Shown piece after piece: positions 10,364 to 22,294 of a DNA stretch of 64,000 nt. How positions within the stretch are numbered: the stretch's first letter is position 1; every line of letters starts with the position of its first letter. The DNA is from Nelumbo lutea. Its lineage: Eukaryota > Streptophyta > Magnoliopsida > Proteales > Nelumbonaceae. Under the pieces are notes generated by a model. It had not been told where the DNA came from. It did no database searches and saw only the letters and a list, made by a program, of their open reading frames with translations. The stretch is from contig JAKGHH010000008.1 in the NCBI GenBank assembly GCA_022828595.1, forward strand, positions 24,296,378 to 24,360,377. The letters run 5' to 3'. A program made the translations under genes and the position numbers.

Positions 10364-11214
10364 TGATGTGGCACGATCCAGGCACTCATAGCTGGCTGCT
10401 GACTGGCTCCTTGCTAGCAACGGACGACACCTGAGAAGATGAAAGGAAGGAGTCCCGGGGATTTTACCTGGTGGAAATACTCCAACGCTTAAGTTAGAAT
10501 GCAAGAAAGAAGGAAAAGAAGAGTTGGTAGCTAAGAGTGTAGGTCGCGCTTTATCACTATATTCGAGAGATTAGAGGTCTCCAGAAGAAGCTTCTCTTCT
10601 GCCCTGAGGGCATTTATAGGGGCGCTCTTGTGAGATCAAGCATGACCACCACTGGGCCCCTGCCACAGCCGTTACCTAGGGCTGCGCAGGTGATCGTTGT
10701 GACGTACTCCTCGCCCGGGTGAGTGACACGTCTCCAAAGTGACAGGCACGTCTCCGCCTGCTGAGAGACGTGGATGCAGACTATTGAAAGGACAGGGACT
10801 GTGCCGTCAGTAAGGGACGTGGTGCAGTCTGATCAGTATGCCCTGTCAGATAGAAGCTTCCTAAGGAATGCTCATGCGGCCCATTCGCGAGCTACTTTGC
10901 AGCGAGCTCGGAATACTTCAGGAGTACCCTAAGTAGAATTGGTCCTCGGAATGACTTGTCTGGTTGGGAGCTCGGGCGAGCTGGTTTCTTTAGCTCGTAA
11001 GTTAAAGGTGCCTCAGAATATCGCTTTAGAGGTAGCTCGGGGAACCCGGAGCTCGCGTTGTGGCGAGCTCCTCCCTTTGCGCGCTATGATGTAGCGAGTT
11101 GCTTTATGGGCCCGTTACTTGGTTGTATTGGGCCTCAATGCTAAGTTGTCGCTTATGCCGAGTCAGTGTCTACGTGTCACAATTTCATAGGTTGGGTCAA
11201 ATCATCCTTCATCA
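10364..11214 (-). repeat. Element 1 right LTR (5' LTR in element orientation)
   Basis: This 851-bp copy starts TGATGTGGCACG and ends CCTTCATCA, followed by the target duplication CTTTC. It adjoins the primer-binding site and is therefore the 5' LTR that would drive transcription on the minus strand. Differences from the left LTR are mostly C/T and G/A. Confidence 0.95.
10612..10620 (-). promoter_or_regulatory. TATA box in the 5' LTR of element 1
   Basis: The minus strand reads CCTATAAATG inside the LTR. The left LTR has the matching CCTATAAAAG. This is the likely core promoter of the gag-pol transcript. Confidence 0.6.
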
Positions 11215-11219
11215 CTTTC

Positions 11220-12045
11220 TTTGAAGAAACTTTGTTCATATGTCAAAGATGAAACTTTCCTTAAAAGAGAAAGTCCGGCCTTCTTTAATTATTTATGGAT
11301 CCATTGAAACTTGCAAGAAGGCAAGAACAGTAAAGACACAAAAAACAAAAAGCATAAAGTACTTTTATGGGATAGGAAATGTTAAAACACGTTTTGTTTT
11401 TCATTTGGGAGAAACATGTTGAACTTGAATATGGAATTTCGATTTCCGATTTGGGTCAAGGATTCTTTCTGCATGGCTGCCAAAGGAAAAGCTAGCTTTG
11501 ATTCAAAGCACAAGCAGGAAAGTTGCTTGCTTCATGAAAGTGCAATGAGGGAGATTGAAAGAGGAAGGAGGAAGAATTCATGGAATTTGATTAATCAATC
11601 TTTATCAACTTCAAAACAAAAACAACATTAACTCTTGTTGCCATGAAGAATTCATAGATGATGATAAAAAGGGGTCGTTTTTTCACTAATTAGAAAATAA
11701 ATTCTGGAGTGGTGCAATCGGGTTTGTTTTGTACTTTGAGTGCTGAAAACAAGATGGAGTTGTCGGATATGTTGCATCATGTGCAGTGACATATATTTGC
11801 ACCATTTATTCGGTGCATTAGGGACCTACGGTTGATGGAAAGCTAGGAAGGTGACAAATAGTGTGCTAAATACGGAACAATATTGTGCTATTGGTACAGA
11901 AAAAATGTGATTCTCGCTTTCAGAGAATTATTCTAGCTAGCTAGCTAGGCTTTCAGAGAAAAATGTGTTTCTCTTTCATAAATGGCTTAGGACTGCTGAA
12001 ATTGGGCTTATTGCTTATTGATTTGTATTTTAGTGCATAAGTTAC
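11220..12045. other. Intergenic, nothing recognised
   Basis: Two short plus-strand frames (11240-11422 and 11416-11631) have AT-rich, low-complexity products with no family resemblance. A short CTAG repeat lies near 11936-11948. I see no gene. Confidence 0.5.
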
Positions 12046-12048
12046 TAA

Positions 12049-12448
12049 GGTTGCGTTTGGTTGCAATGCAAATGTAAATAATGTACACTACATATTTATC
12101 CATTTTTCGATTCATGAATGCAAACACGATTCATGTTTTAAATTGTTTTTTCATTCATCTTGTTTGTTTGAAATCGGTGCAAAAGTGTGAGTCCATCATT
12201 AAATGCTCCAACTATCTTATGCTCCAATGCATTAACTTTGGTCTAAAAGTTAATTATCCAAAGAATACAAAATTATATCCAAAAAAATAGGTTCAATAAT
12301 ACTCTCTTTTTAGAGTACAAAACTGTCAAAAAATAAAATTTTACTCTCATAATCATTAATTTTTTATGTTTCAAACAAACACTCGCAAACGCGAATCAAA
12401 GTACATAAATACCCCGGTTCGGCGTTTGTATCGCAAACAAACGGAGCC
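12049..12448. mobile_element. Tourist-like MITE, first of a cluster
   Basis: The left end GGTTGCGTTTGGTTGCAATGC and the right end, read on the other strand as GGCTCCGTTTGTTTGCGATAC, form imperfect terminal inverted repeats. TAA precedes it and TAT follows. Interior is AT-rich and non-coding. Confidence 0.55.
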
Positions 12449-12451
12449 TAT

Positions 12452-12779
12452 GGCTGCATTTGAAAGCAATGTAAACCAAGATCCATGTAAATATTTACAT
12501 TGTTTCAGTTTTGTTGACATTTGGAAGGAGTGTAAATCAAGATCAACATAAAACTCCACTCTAGTTTAGATTTGCTGGCATTTGGATGTAGTAGAATTTT
12601 TTGTCATAAATTGATGTAAAGCCTCATCAAAAGTAGTTTTTTTACATTGATTACCGATGTAAATACTACATCGATAAAATTGATGTAAAACTCCACGCTT
12701 TTCGAAATTAACGATCTCATTTTTACGATTCAGTGTAAAACATCATTGATGTAATTTTACATCGATTCCAAACGTAGAC
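12452..12779. mobile_element. Tourist-like MITE, second of the cluster
   Basis: The left end GGCTGCATTTGAAAGCAATG and the right end, inverted, GTCTACGTTTGGAATCGATG form imperfect terminal inverted repeats. TAA follows at 12780-12782. The interior repeats the word GATGTAAA in both orientations. Confidence 0.5.
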
Positions 12780-12782
12780 TAA

Positions 12783-12870
12783 GGCTTAGTGTGGAAGGTG
12801 TATAAACACAATGTATAACCTTGTATTTTGTATTATTTTGTTTGTATTTGCACTCTGCCCAAACTGAGTC
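12783..12870. mobile_element. Small TIR element of the GGCTCAGTTTGGA family
   Basis: 88 bp run from GGCTTAGTGTGGAAGG to CCAAACTGAGTC, flanked on both sides by TAA. Related copies lie at 13145-13237 and 54752-54871. Confidence 0.65.
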
Positions 12871-12873
12871 TAA

Positions 12874-13141
12874 GGATGTGTTTGGTTGCAATGCAAATAA
12901 ATTTGCACTGATGGAAAAGTGTGGCAATGCAAATGATTTGAGTGTAAATTTTGACATATGTTTGTTTTAAATTTTAACTTATTTTGTTTGATTGCAGCAG
13001 TACAAATGAAGTAAATTAAGACTTGAAGCAGAATAAAGTATAACCCAAAACAAAATTAAACATGAATTTGCATTTCTTTCATTTGCACTCTCATGCATTT
13101 ATACAAGTACAAATAAAATTGCACTATAACCAAACACAGCC
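12874..13141. mobile_element. Tourist-like MITE of the GTGTTTGGTTGCA family
   Basis: 268 bp run from GGATGTGTTTGGTTGCAATG to the inverted match ending CCAAACACAGCC, with TAA on each side. The same family occurs at 52741-53005, 57254-57518 and 62152-62407; this copy is in the opposite orientation to those. A 3-bp TAA/TTA duplication is the mark of PIF/Harbinger-derived Tourist elements. Confidence 0.8.
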
Positions 13142-13144
13142 TAA

Positions 13145-13294
13145 AATACAAATACAAATATGTATAATGCAAATACATACAAAACATAAAGTTTTGCACT
13201 CTACATATTTGCCTTTGTACTCTTTCCAAACTGAGCCTTATTTGTATTATTTTGCATAGTACATATTTGAATTTGTAGTCTTTCCAAACTGAGC
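13145..13294. mobile_element. Truncated copies of the GGCTCAGTTTGGA small TIR family
   Basis: A first copy lacks its left terminus and ends CCAAACTGAGCC at 13237. A second partial copy ends CCAAACTGAGCG at 13294. They follow the preceding MITE without spacer other than TAA or TTA. Confidence 0.5.
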
Positions 13295-13394
13295 GTAAGA
13301 AATTAGGAGATGCTTAATTAATGAGTGAATCTGATATTTAGTTATTTATTATAGACCTTTTTTTTAAAGAAGAGAAAACTATATTAAGTGTTAT

Positions 13395-13419
13395 AAAAAA
13401 AAAAAAAAAAAAAAAAAAA
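13395..13419. repeat. Poly-A run
   Basis: A 25-base A homopolymer. It could be the tail of an old retroposon, but no retroposon body was recognised next to it. Confidence 0.85.
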
Positions 13420-15740
13420 CCTAGAAGGGGAGGGGGTATCAGCTGCCCCTCAGTTATACAAGCAGAAAAAGTTAAATAATTGCTAAAATATAACCATATA
13501 GAACCTAGATTTTCAAGACAGGTGAAAAATTTTTATTTGCTTTTGACGATATCTAACTTTTGATTGGTTTTCAGATACCATCTCTCAAGAGTTCAAATCA
13601 GCTCCCCACTAGAGTGCCCCCCACAACGTCCCATAGTACATCCTTGCCGTGTATTAGAAACATTTCCGATGATAATATCAAAAATTTTGTGGGGGGCTGA
13701 TTTAATCTCATGTCCGGATCCTTCTTACACCGAATTCACATCAGTGCCTCATAGAGCATGCCCCACAGCCCATCCCATGTGTATTAGTAACATCTCTTCA
13801 TGACAAGTGCGAGAAATGTTGTGGGGCGCCTGTAGAATGCAAAACTGAATGGAAAATCATGTGTGCATGAAAAGACTGGCAGCTTCTCACAAATGTAGAT
13901 TTTTTTTTTTTGGGCAGAAGGTACGAACAACGGCCGGGGTGGGGCCGGGGGGAAGGGGGTGCTTTCAAACATGCCATTAGTATATATGGAATCTAAGAAA
14001 TTGCCTAAATTTGTGAAAAAAAAAATCAAAGGCTTCCCTAACCACGTGCTTGAAAGTGATGATATTGTTACTAATTCCATAGTACACTCAACATTTTCAA
14101 TAATATTCGAGATGATTCATGGAGTATTAATCTTATTATTGGATTAGGATTTAATCTACAACGATTAAATTGCGCTTAAAATGGTCAAAAAACTAAATGT
14201 TTTAAAAATATATATTTTATAATTTATATATGTATAATAAATGAATATAAATATTATATATTAAATTTATCAACTTTTAACTTTACATTATATATATATA
14301 TATATAAATTAATATTTTTTTATCAAAGTCGGATTTTAATTAAATCAAAAAGGATTAAATCCGCATTCGATTCCATTATTAATCAGATGCAAATTCTAAC
14401 GCACAAAGTCCAGGATTATTGAATAAAGAAACAAATTAGATATATCATTCACAGCCCAAATTGATCAGTATGTTGTAAGCTGCAATTCCCCTTAATATGT
14501 TAGTGTAAGTTAGGTCAATAGCAGAGAAGATCACTTCTTTTGCTTTCAAAAGCTTCCCTATGTTGGAGTTCTTTTCCAATCAATTTTGCATTATTCATCA
14601 CTAAGAAACCCTTTATGATCAAAACCAACAAAACCAACAAATGCTTCAATATCACAATTCACATATGCATCAAAGTTAATACTAAGGTAGTTGGGGAAAG
14701 GGGGTTCAACCGAATGAGCCCGAAATCTAGGGCTTACAGCAAACACTGATGTGTTCATTCGTTATAGATAGTCCAACCTGGTGTGTACAGTGATGTGTTC
14801 ATCCGACCGCAACTGAACCTAAATAGTGGTTGTTAGGTATATATGGTAATGTAGACACTCGCAAAATGAATTGAATTCCTTAACACCATCATTCAAAATT
14901 TTGGCCGAGCATGTTAAATCATTACTAAAATACAACATTATTTCTATGCTAACATTCCTTCCATGCAATTAATGAAATCTTCTTGGCGGTTTGTTTGGCC
15001 TAACATCCACATCACTGACAAACTGCCAAATCTAAGTTGGTTATCAAACATTTTCTTTTTTAATTCCAACCTTTACTCCAATTGGAGTGGAGGCCACCTT
15101 ACAATTTTATTGATTAGACAGGGGCCCAAAACTTAAGAACAACACAAAGCATCATCAGAAAATAAAAGCACATTAATCAATATGTAAATTGGGAAATCTT
15201 ATATAATCTTCCCTTAACAAATTCTTAATATCATCAGGAATATCCCAAGGATGAATTGAAAGATTGATAGATATCAGCGCCGACGCCCATGTTAACCAAC
15301 AGAACTTGATTTTTATGGTTAAAACAGTTTATTATTTTATCTACCTAAAAATAAAAGAATATAGGTAAATGTATTTATCCGAACAAATTATTTATCAAAA
15401 AGCGAATGGGCCTCCAAAAAAAATTATCTTTTTTGAGATCTTCGGCTTCAATTATCTCAACCCAAAAGTTTCCTCAAAACCCTCCAACCCAATTTGGCCA
15501 TGCAAGGTTTGTTGATGCATCCAGCATTTCTAAAACTCAATCCACCCAAGTGAATTGGTACAAATAAATTCCTCCAATCAGTCATGCAACAGAACATTTA
15601 CTTTCAACCCCCATAAGAAAAGAAAACACTTCGGACTCCATTATTACATTAACTAGTTATAATATTAATGAGAGTTTTTTGGGGTGAGGAGGAATTTCAT
15701 AATTGGAAGAAGGGGAGTGCACTCAAGGCAGATTTAATAG
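13420..15740. other. Intergenic, degenerate repeats
   Basis: Between about 13610 and 13835 two diverged copies of a roughly 127-bp unit can be followed, sharing GTGTATTAG and TTGTGGGG words. A TA run lies near 14288-14308. No coding sequence is supported. Confidence 0.45.
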
Positions 15741-15749
15741 AGTTGGTAT

Positions 15750-15912
15750 CTCTTGCCAACAAAACATATTCCAACCACCTACCAACATGATCTGAAACTG
15801 CATATCACACCATGAGACTGGCTCCCACCATAAAGTAGGACCCAACATGTATGAGATGTGTAGTATTAGATTGTGTTGGTAGGTGGTTGGAACGTGTTTT
15901 ATTAACAGGTGA
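15750..15912. mobile_element. Short inverted-repeat element (MITE-like hairpin)
   Basis: A left arm containing CCAACCACCTACCAACA and a right arm containing TGTTGGTAGGTGGTTGG are nearly perfect complements over about 36 bases, with about 90 bases between them. The RNA would form a strong hairpin. No clean target duplication was found. Confidence 0.6.
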
Positions 15913-17370
15913 TCCGGACTCTATTCTAACAAAAACTGATATTTCAACTTTGGTGAGAGTATTTCATTTTCATTTTCGAAGTTTATTTTTTAATTTGTGA
16001 TATATATAGAATTAAGGTTTCTTTTGTCACTTTAGCCATGAATGATAAGGGCCTTAAATACTTTACTTATAGAAATTAGGATGTTTAAACATCTAACTGA
16101 AATTTTTTGGTGTCTTGGGAGGGTTCCTGATGCCTTTTCATAATTTTTTGGTTTTCTCTTTAATGATTTTTAAGGAATTTTTTAGCACACAAATAATAAT
16201 GAAAGGGTCTCCTTGTTTTGTTGCCCTAGATTCATTGAAGGGCGGGTCCGACATCCCACTAATATATACACGGTCACATCATATAAACTTCTCATTCAAC
16301 AGCCATCCAGGTGGATAGATTTTTTAGTGAATTGAAACAGAATTAATTCATGTATAATATATAGTATTATTTGCTTTATCAGGATTATATGTTAGATCTT
16401 CAATAATAACATTTTTTTCATAAAAAAGTTGATGACCACTCGATCAGCATGTTTGAAAATTGACCAAACAAAATAAAATGATGTTGCTCAGACTGTATTT
16501 TTCCCATGACCCTTAAGCACCCATGCAGTCTATAATTGTATTTTTTTACTTTTTTTTGTTTAAATTGAACCTTAGGCTCAGTTTGCATTAGTGAGAAAGT
16601 TTTGACCCAATTGGTCTATCTTGTTTTAGGAAGCCATTGACATTAGTCCTCTTAGCTCTGATACTAAGACTCAAAATGAAATAGAGAATTATGAATAAGG
16701 GTTTTAAAATGGTCTGAACGAGTGGTCTATCTTGTTTGAAAATTAATGATTTTTTTTTTTTTTGCCCAAAGATGTTCTTAAAATAAAACGGAACCGGTGA
16801 AGTCCGGCTTTTCCATCCAACTGTCTGAGATCCGTTCAGGTTTTGAAATCATCCCACCATCATACATGCTGTGATGAGTTGCACTTTTCCCAAGTCTTAA
16901 CTGAAGGTGATGCTCAGTATATTGTTAAGCTTCCGTTGAAAGATTAAATTAATCCGTGGTTGCGATTTTGAATCGCTATTGCTGATTGCAGGGCTTTACG
17001 ACATTCCCTCTTGCTCAGTTTCTTACGTCCCTCGCTATGGTAATAAGCTGCCATGTACCAGCGGAAAAAAAAGGTCTATCTCTTTCTAGAATTTGGTCAG
17101 ATCAGATTTATACCAGATTTTTTATGCTCAACTGTTAAAGGAAGTTACAATAAAACTGACAAGTATAGAACGATAACTTAACAACTGTTGCTCAATGTAA
17201 TAATGCTTGAAAATCTATGATGTGGAAAATATGTTGTATAGGTAACATCTAATTGGATATCATTTTTATGATTCCAGTTGGTTGGACAGAAGTTTTTCAG
17301 ATATCATATCTTTTTTATATCATAGTCGAACCCTAAATACAAATATGTAACGCTATAAAAACATTGGATT
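15913..17370. other. Intergenic, nothing recognised
   Basis: AT-rich sequence with short open frames only. The 16115-16318 frame is hydrophobic and low in complexity and has no family resemblance. Confidence 0.45.
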
Positions 17371-17377
17371 TTATACT

Positions 17378-17505
17378 AGGGTTCCACTATAATACCATAA
17401 AAACTTACATCCAATCAACCAGCATCATGATAGAGGTGATCAATCAGATAATATTCATCACAATTCATAGGGATATTTTGATTGGTCAAAATTATTCGGG
17501 TATCA
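17378..17505. repeat. Dispersed repeat copy, related to 19078-19200
   Basis: Shared order of words: GGGTTCCA, ATAAAAACTTA, CCAATCAA, GATCAATCAG, ATATTCATCA, TTCATAGG, TTTTGATTGGTCAAA. The element type is not determined. Confidence 0.5.
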
Positions 17506-17974
17506 TGTGTTTTCGTTATCATAGATTTTTCCTTTACATTATTATATATACATTTACACTGTACTTAGTTGTATTTGTACTTTTTCCAAACTGAACCTTT
17601 AGGAGTTAAACAGTTTCACATTTCTAAACTGAACCAAAGAGTGGGGCAATACTAAACTCAGAGAGAGGTTGTTTGGTATCAATGTGGTTTATAAGATAAA
17701 TGTTTTGTAAACGAGACAAAAACTACTTTAAACGTTTGATTTTTTTACACCTCAATGCCATTAGGCACCGTATAAACCAAACAGTACCGAAAAGATCTGT
17801 CTTGAAAATGAAAAACATCAAAAATGGTGTTTTTTTAATAAACAGTTCACACGATTTTCAAGAGAGCCGTTAAACGATTCAACCAAATAACTTTTTAGGT
17901 GCTTTTTTGTTAAACACGTCTCCAATGCTGAGCTGCCACTGTTTCTTCCAAAAGCTACATGATACCATATACCA

Positions 17975-18238
17975 TGGTTTTTAAAAATGAATGGGTGACC
18001 GAATCAGTCAAGGTCCGGTTATCAGTTCAAACGGCTGGTCCATTGTGACGAAAAAAATAAAAAATTAAAAAATTAAAAAACGGTCAAAACCATTCAAATG
18101 GTTCGAATGATTAACTGGCCGGTTAGCAATTTACTGACCAAAATCAACGGTTTTATAGAAAAAAGCGATTTTGAAGAAAAATGGACCTCCCAGTTTTTTC
18201 GGTCCGATCATCCGATCCAGTCCGGTTTTGAAAACAGT
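17975..18238. repeat. Dispersed repeat with GTTTT-AAAAC ends
   Basis: The segment starts GGTTTTTAAAAATG and ends CCGGTTTTGAAAACAG, with GGTC/CCGGTT and GGTTCGAATGGTT words inside. Related copies are at 19227-19443, 43879-44106 and 52018-52342. Short inverted ends suggest a non-autonomous DNA element. Confidence 0.5.
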
Positions 18239-18879
18239 GCCAAACACAATCTCAATTAGCGGGGTTAGTGGGTTAGTGGTGATAAAGGATGTACATGCAG
18301 GACCACCGGCATTCACAACATGGACCACCTATTCTTCTGTGGGTTGGGATCATGACTCTCTCCAAATGGAGAAACGCCGTACATAGTAATTGAGATGGTC
18401 ACTTGGTGTCCCTTCAAATATGAACAAACAGAATCAAACTCGCAGAACTGCAGGCTCTCCATGAAAAGGTAAGGTCAGTGACGCTCATTTGCACCCTGCT
18501 CTGCCCCCAATCCCTTTGTCCCCCTATGATTTGTACTGGGTCATCGGCCGAATGGTTTCACATTGAGAGGGAGTACTAAAAGGAAAACATTTTGGTTGAC
18601 AAAATGCCCCTGGTGCACTGATAATTTATTCTGAGGTGCAATCACAAAATGTACACTACTTCAGTGGCACTAGCACAGTTTCCTTTGACATTCTCATTCT
18701 CATTCACACTTCGTTATTGTTTTCCATTATAAGGTTTGGTGTATGGATGGGGTATCCTTTGGGCCTAGTAACTTTTGAAGTCAGATGACTCAATAATTGT
18801 TCATACAGATCATAATAGATGAACTTGTATTATGATAGAAAAAAGGGTGTGTGATAGAACCACCATTAATTAGGTTGAT
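18239..18879. other. Intergenic, nothing recognised
   Basis: Short overlapping frames on both strands near 18131-18386 are shadows of repeat sequence. No gene is supported. Confidence 0.4.
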
Positions 18880-19077
18880 TTTATGAAGTGGGAAAACTAA
18901 GAGATTTTCAAAATTTGTTTGAAGTTTCTAACCAGTTGTTTCTCTCCCAAATGCCAACATGGTATCTGTATACAAATCCTCCATTTCTTTCTCATGCATT
19001 GTATGCATATGTCAAGAATCACATTTGTGTTCCATTTGAAAAGAAAATGTGAAATTAATGAACCTCCTTTTATCGGG
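18880..19077. repeat. Dispersed repeat copy, related to 28415-28600
   Basis: Both copies share GAAGTGGGA, AACTAAGAGA/AACCAAGAGA, AATTTGTTTG/AATCTGTTTG, CCAGTTGTTT/CCAATTGTTT and AATGAACCTCCTT/AATAGACCTCCTT in the same order. The family is not identified. Confidence 0.5.
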
Positions 19078-19200
19078 TTCCATTATCATATTGGAAAAAC
19101 TTATAGCCAATCAATCAATTTCACAAAGGGGTAATCAATCAGGTGGTATTCATTAAAATTCATAGGATGTTTTTGATTGGTCAAAGTTCTTCTGGTACTT
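19078..19200. repeat. Dispersed repeat copy, related to 17378-17505
   Basis: Same word order as the earlier copy, ending in TTTTTGATTGGTCAAAG. It directly follows the 18880-19077 repeat. Confidence 0.5.
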
Positions 19201-19226
19201 GGTAAAAAGGCTAAATATTGAATCAA

Positions 19227-19443
19227 TCTTTTCAAAATTGGATCAGATCAGGCGATAGAACCAGAAAAGCTGAGAACCAGTCACCTAACCGATTCTTTTT
19301 GGTCAACATACTGCTAACCCAGGTGGTCAAACTATCAATCCAACCAACATCTATTGACCGTTTTTTATTTTTATTGGGACTGTTCAATCCGAAAATTAGA
19401 CACCAAATTGGTTCACTATCCAACCCAATTTTAAAAACCTTGT
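19227..19443. repeat. Dispersed repeat with GTTTT-AAAAC ends, diverged copy
   Basis: Begins TTTTCAAAATTGGATCAG and ends CCAATTTTAAAAACC. It contains GGTCAA and CCGATT words like the other family members. This copy is more degenerate. Confidence 0.4.
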
Positions 19444-19644
19444 ATTTAACTGTAAGGAAATCATCAATACATGGTCCAAGAACTAACAAAATAGAACACA
19501 ATTTTTGCAACATGGTCCGTTGACTTAAGCATAACATGTTAGTTATATGGTGGGTCTCACACAACATAGCTCCAGCAATAATGACTGAATAATAGTACGT
19601 AAAAGGTACATATACACATGAACCACACAATCAATACTCACATG

Positions 19645-20504
19645 CGGTGGCGGAGCCAGGAACTTTCTCTTGTAGGGTCAAGAAAAAGAGAAATGAGAGA
19701 GAATAGAAAAAGGTAGAAAACAGAGACTTAGGTGAAATTTTCTACGGTGCATCTATAAGATTATTCTCCAACTAAAATCCAGTCAAAAAGTTCAGTTGAA
19801 AGTTTATCTTAAAGTTAAGGTTAGAAATATGAAACCTATTTAATTTTGGGCATTGTAAAGTAAATAAATCATTCTAATCCAAGCCCAACCTGAAAAACCA
19901 ATGCAAACAATTTCAACTGACATAGGAAAAAATAATGATTATGTTAAAGTTAGAATCGGAATATCAAGTCATGATTGAAATAAATAAGCATTAATGTGAT
20001 TCTGTCACCTAACAACATTTTCTCTAAAAAGCTTGGGGGCGAGTATTAGCCAACCTGGTTGTAGATTAAGGGTGTCAATGGAAATCAACTTGGACGGACC
20101 AACAAGATATATTGGATTGGACCTGGTCCGTGTGTAATAAATTTATATTGCATTGGGTTGGATTAAGGCAATATATGGTACATTGATATAAGATAAGAAT
20201 ATAGGTATCAATGGACAAAATTTGCATTCAAACCAATATAAATCAAAACAAGTTTGAACAGATTGGATGGTCCAGACATAAAATTGGACTGATCCAGAAT
20301 AGTCTAAAATATTCATTGGACTGAATTGGACCTGATCCAATTATAATGGACTCACGTTGGACTGGATCAAATTAGACCAAACCCAGTCCAATTGACACCC
20401 CTAGTTGTAGGTATAGGGGATGGGCTACCCCTCGTTAAAGGTTGGGGTGGGAAAAGTTTGGGGGGGCCAAGGACCCCCCACCCAATAACTTGGCTCCACC
20501 CCTG
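19645..20504. mobile_element. hAT-like non-autonomous element with a nested insertion
   Basis: 860 bp run from CGGTGGCGGAGCCAGG to TGGCTCCACCCCTG, flanked by a perfect 8-bp duplication CTCACATG at 19637-19644 and 20505-20512. An 8-bp duplication and GGGGCGGAGCCA ends fit a hAT-type MITE. A second repeat (20065-20403) lies inside it. No transposase is present. Confidence 0.85.
20065..20403. mobile_element. GGGTGTCAAT-family element nested in the hAT MITE
   Basis: The left end AAGGGTGTCAATGG and right end CCAATTGACACCCCT are inverted. GTTGTAG occurs on both sides (20058-20064 and 20404-20410), consistent with an approximately 8-bp duplication. Copies of the family lie at 29751-30129 and 42868-43279. 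Inside, a second GGTATCAATGG-like start near 20204 suggests a two-part structure. Confidence 0.7.
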
Positions 20505-20512
20505 CTCACATG

Positions 20513-22286
20513 TCATATGGTTCAATAGTTAACCACGATTTGCATTGTTTGGTTAAGAAAATAGTCATTTTCAAATTAAAAAAAAAAAGGAAAAAAATAT
20601 GATTCTTAAACAATACCACTCTTTTCCATTGTTTAGTTAAAAAAATACATTGTCATTTTTTAAAAAGAAAAAAGGAAAAAAGTTATGACTCTTGAACCAT
20701 ACCACCCTTTTTTAGAACCACAAACCAAACACAGCCTAAAAGAAACAACGGTCGATCTGCGAGTTGTGTAATTAAGTGCAGAAACCACGGCAAGCTGTCG
20801 GATGTTGCACCATATGCAGTTAGTGTTGCACCATGTATTTAGTACATGAAGCGCCTGCAATTGTTGAAAATCTACTATAAAGGTGTCAAAGTAGTGTGTT
20901 GGAATAATATCACACGAAGAAGCAATACAGTTGTTGTTGACACACAAAAAGAAGCATGTTTCTCAAACATAAATGGCTGAACAAAAACAATTGAACAGAA
21001 AATTCAAAATTAATTATGCACCCAGAAAAATTGATAGCTTCTTTCAAATCTGGAATTAAAAATCCATGACACATGCTTTAGTTTTGGAATAATAGGGACT
21101 TTAACTTCTCATCAACAACTTATTTTGCATTCTCGATCATCATCAATGAATATCATCATTCCCTTGATCAAAAGAGTAAAAAAATGCCGTGTTTAATTAA
21201 AGCTCACAAAACCCATTAAAATGGTTGATAATTTTAGGAAGAAAGTAGGACAAAATCTAGAATTTGAGTGCATCATCTCTCTCACTATATCTATATGTAT
21301 ATCTATCCATCTAGACAGATGGTATACGTTAACACATAATGTATGCTTTTATTATGTTATATCTATATTTATCCATGTAGATAGATAGATAGGTAGATGG
21401 CCGGCATCCAGCCAAATCTCTTAAAAAATTTAACAAGTACAGAAGATATTATCGATGTACTATATTCTTAGCGTGTTTATAAACATTTTGCTTTCAGAAA
21501 ATCTGGGCTCATAATGAAAATATCACCTTGCATGGCCATTGGGAAGACAGATTTTTTAGTGAATAAATTGCTCAATATCATTTCTTTAGGAATTATCCAG
21601 TTTCAATAAAAGGTGAGTGCAGTGGAAACTCAAGTAGCACTAATGGAGCAATCAAACAATACACATCAGAGAGAGTAGGACAAAACAGCATGCACCAACT
21701 TTTATAGGCCAAGACCCAAATGCTCCATTGAGTGGCGCTTGCAGCATTTTGATTTGAGCTTCATGAGCATTTTTCCTTCACATTAATTATTCTTTTTGCG
21801 TGATAGGTGGGTAGAGGAATGAGATGTCTGTTGACCTAATGACCTTAATGAAGTCACTTAGGCCCAATAATTGTTCATGAATTATTGGCTATTCCTTTTA
21901 TCATTTTCTGAACAGTGACTAAAAATTTTTCATAAAGATTAATGAGTTTCATTTTAATGCGTCTAGTGTGAGTCTAGACTCAATCTTTTTTGAACCAAGG
22001 ATCTCTAAAAGACATCTATTAAGCACTTCAATGAGCACTAAATAAATGTTCTGATAAGTTGTTTTTAATATTTTTCAAACACAGGCTGGGTGTATTTTAA
22101 GGGTCAGTTGTCAAAAAATTTTCCAAGTGCTCATTAAAATAAAGGTGATAAGGAGCTAATGGCAAAGTAAAAGAATCCGAAGTTTCAAAATATAAATATG
22201 CCTCTGTGGATCGGCAGAAGAGTATATATACACATGGATTTATATTTTTTTTAGTTTTTTTTTTCAAAATTTGGTTTTTGGGGAGG
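20513..22286. other. Intergenic, nothing recognised
   Basis: Contains AT-rich DNA and a TATC/GATA microsatellite-like stretch near 21290-21400. Short frames only. No gene is supported. Confidence 0.5.
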
Positions 22287-22294
22287 TATTTAAG

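Larger units (their letters stand above)
2352..11214 (-). mobile_element. Tat-type Ty3/gypsy LTR retrotransposon (element 1), decayed, with antisense gene
   Basis: The 8863-bp element starts with TGATG and ends with CATCA and is flanked by a perfect 5-bp target duplication, CTTTC at 2347-2351 and 11215-11219. The 5' LTR is on the right. Order on the minus strand: LTR, primer-binding site, gag remnant, displaced aORF fragment, reverse transcriptase, RNase H, a second RNase H, integrase, a 105-bp tandem repeat, an antisense gene on the plus strand, polypurine tract and LTR. Two RNase H domains and an antisense gene downstream of integrase are hallmarks of the plant Tat/Ogre lineage. Frameshifts, stops and missing segments (most of gag, protease, N-terminal RT) show that it cannot make a full polyprotein. 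By eye the LTRs differ at about 30 of the first 285 positions, mostly transitions, so the insertion is old. Confidence 0.95.
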
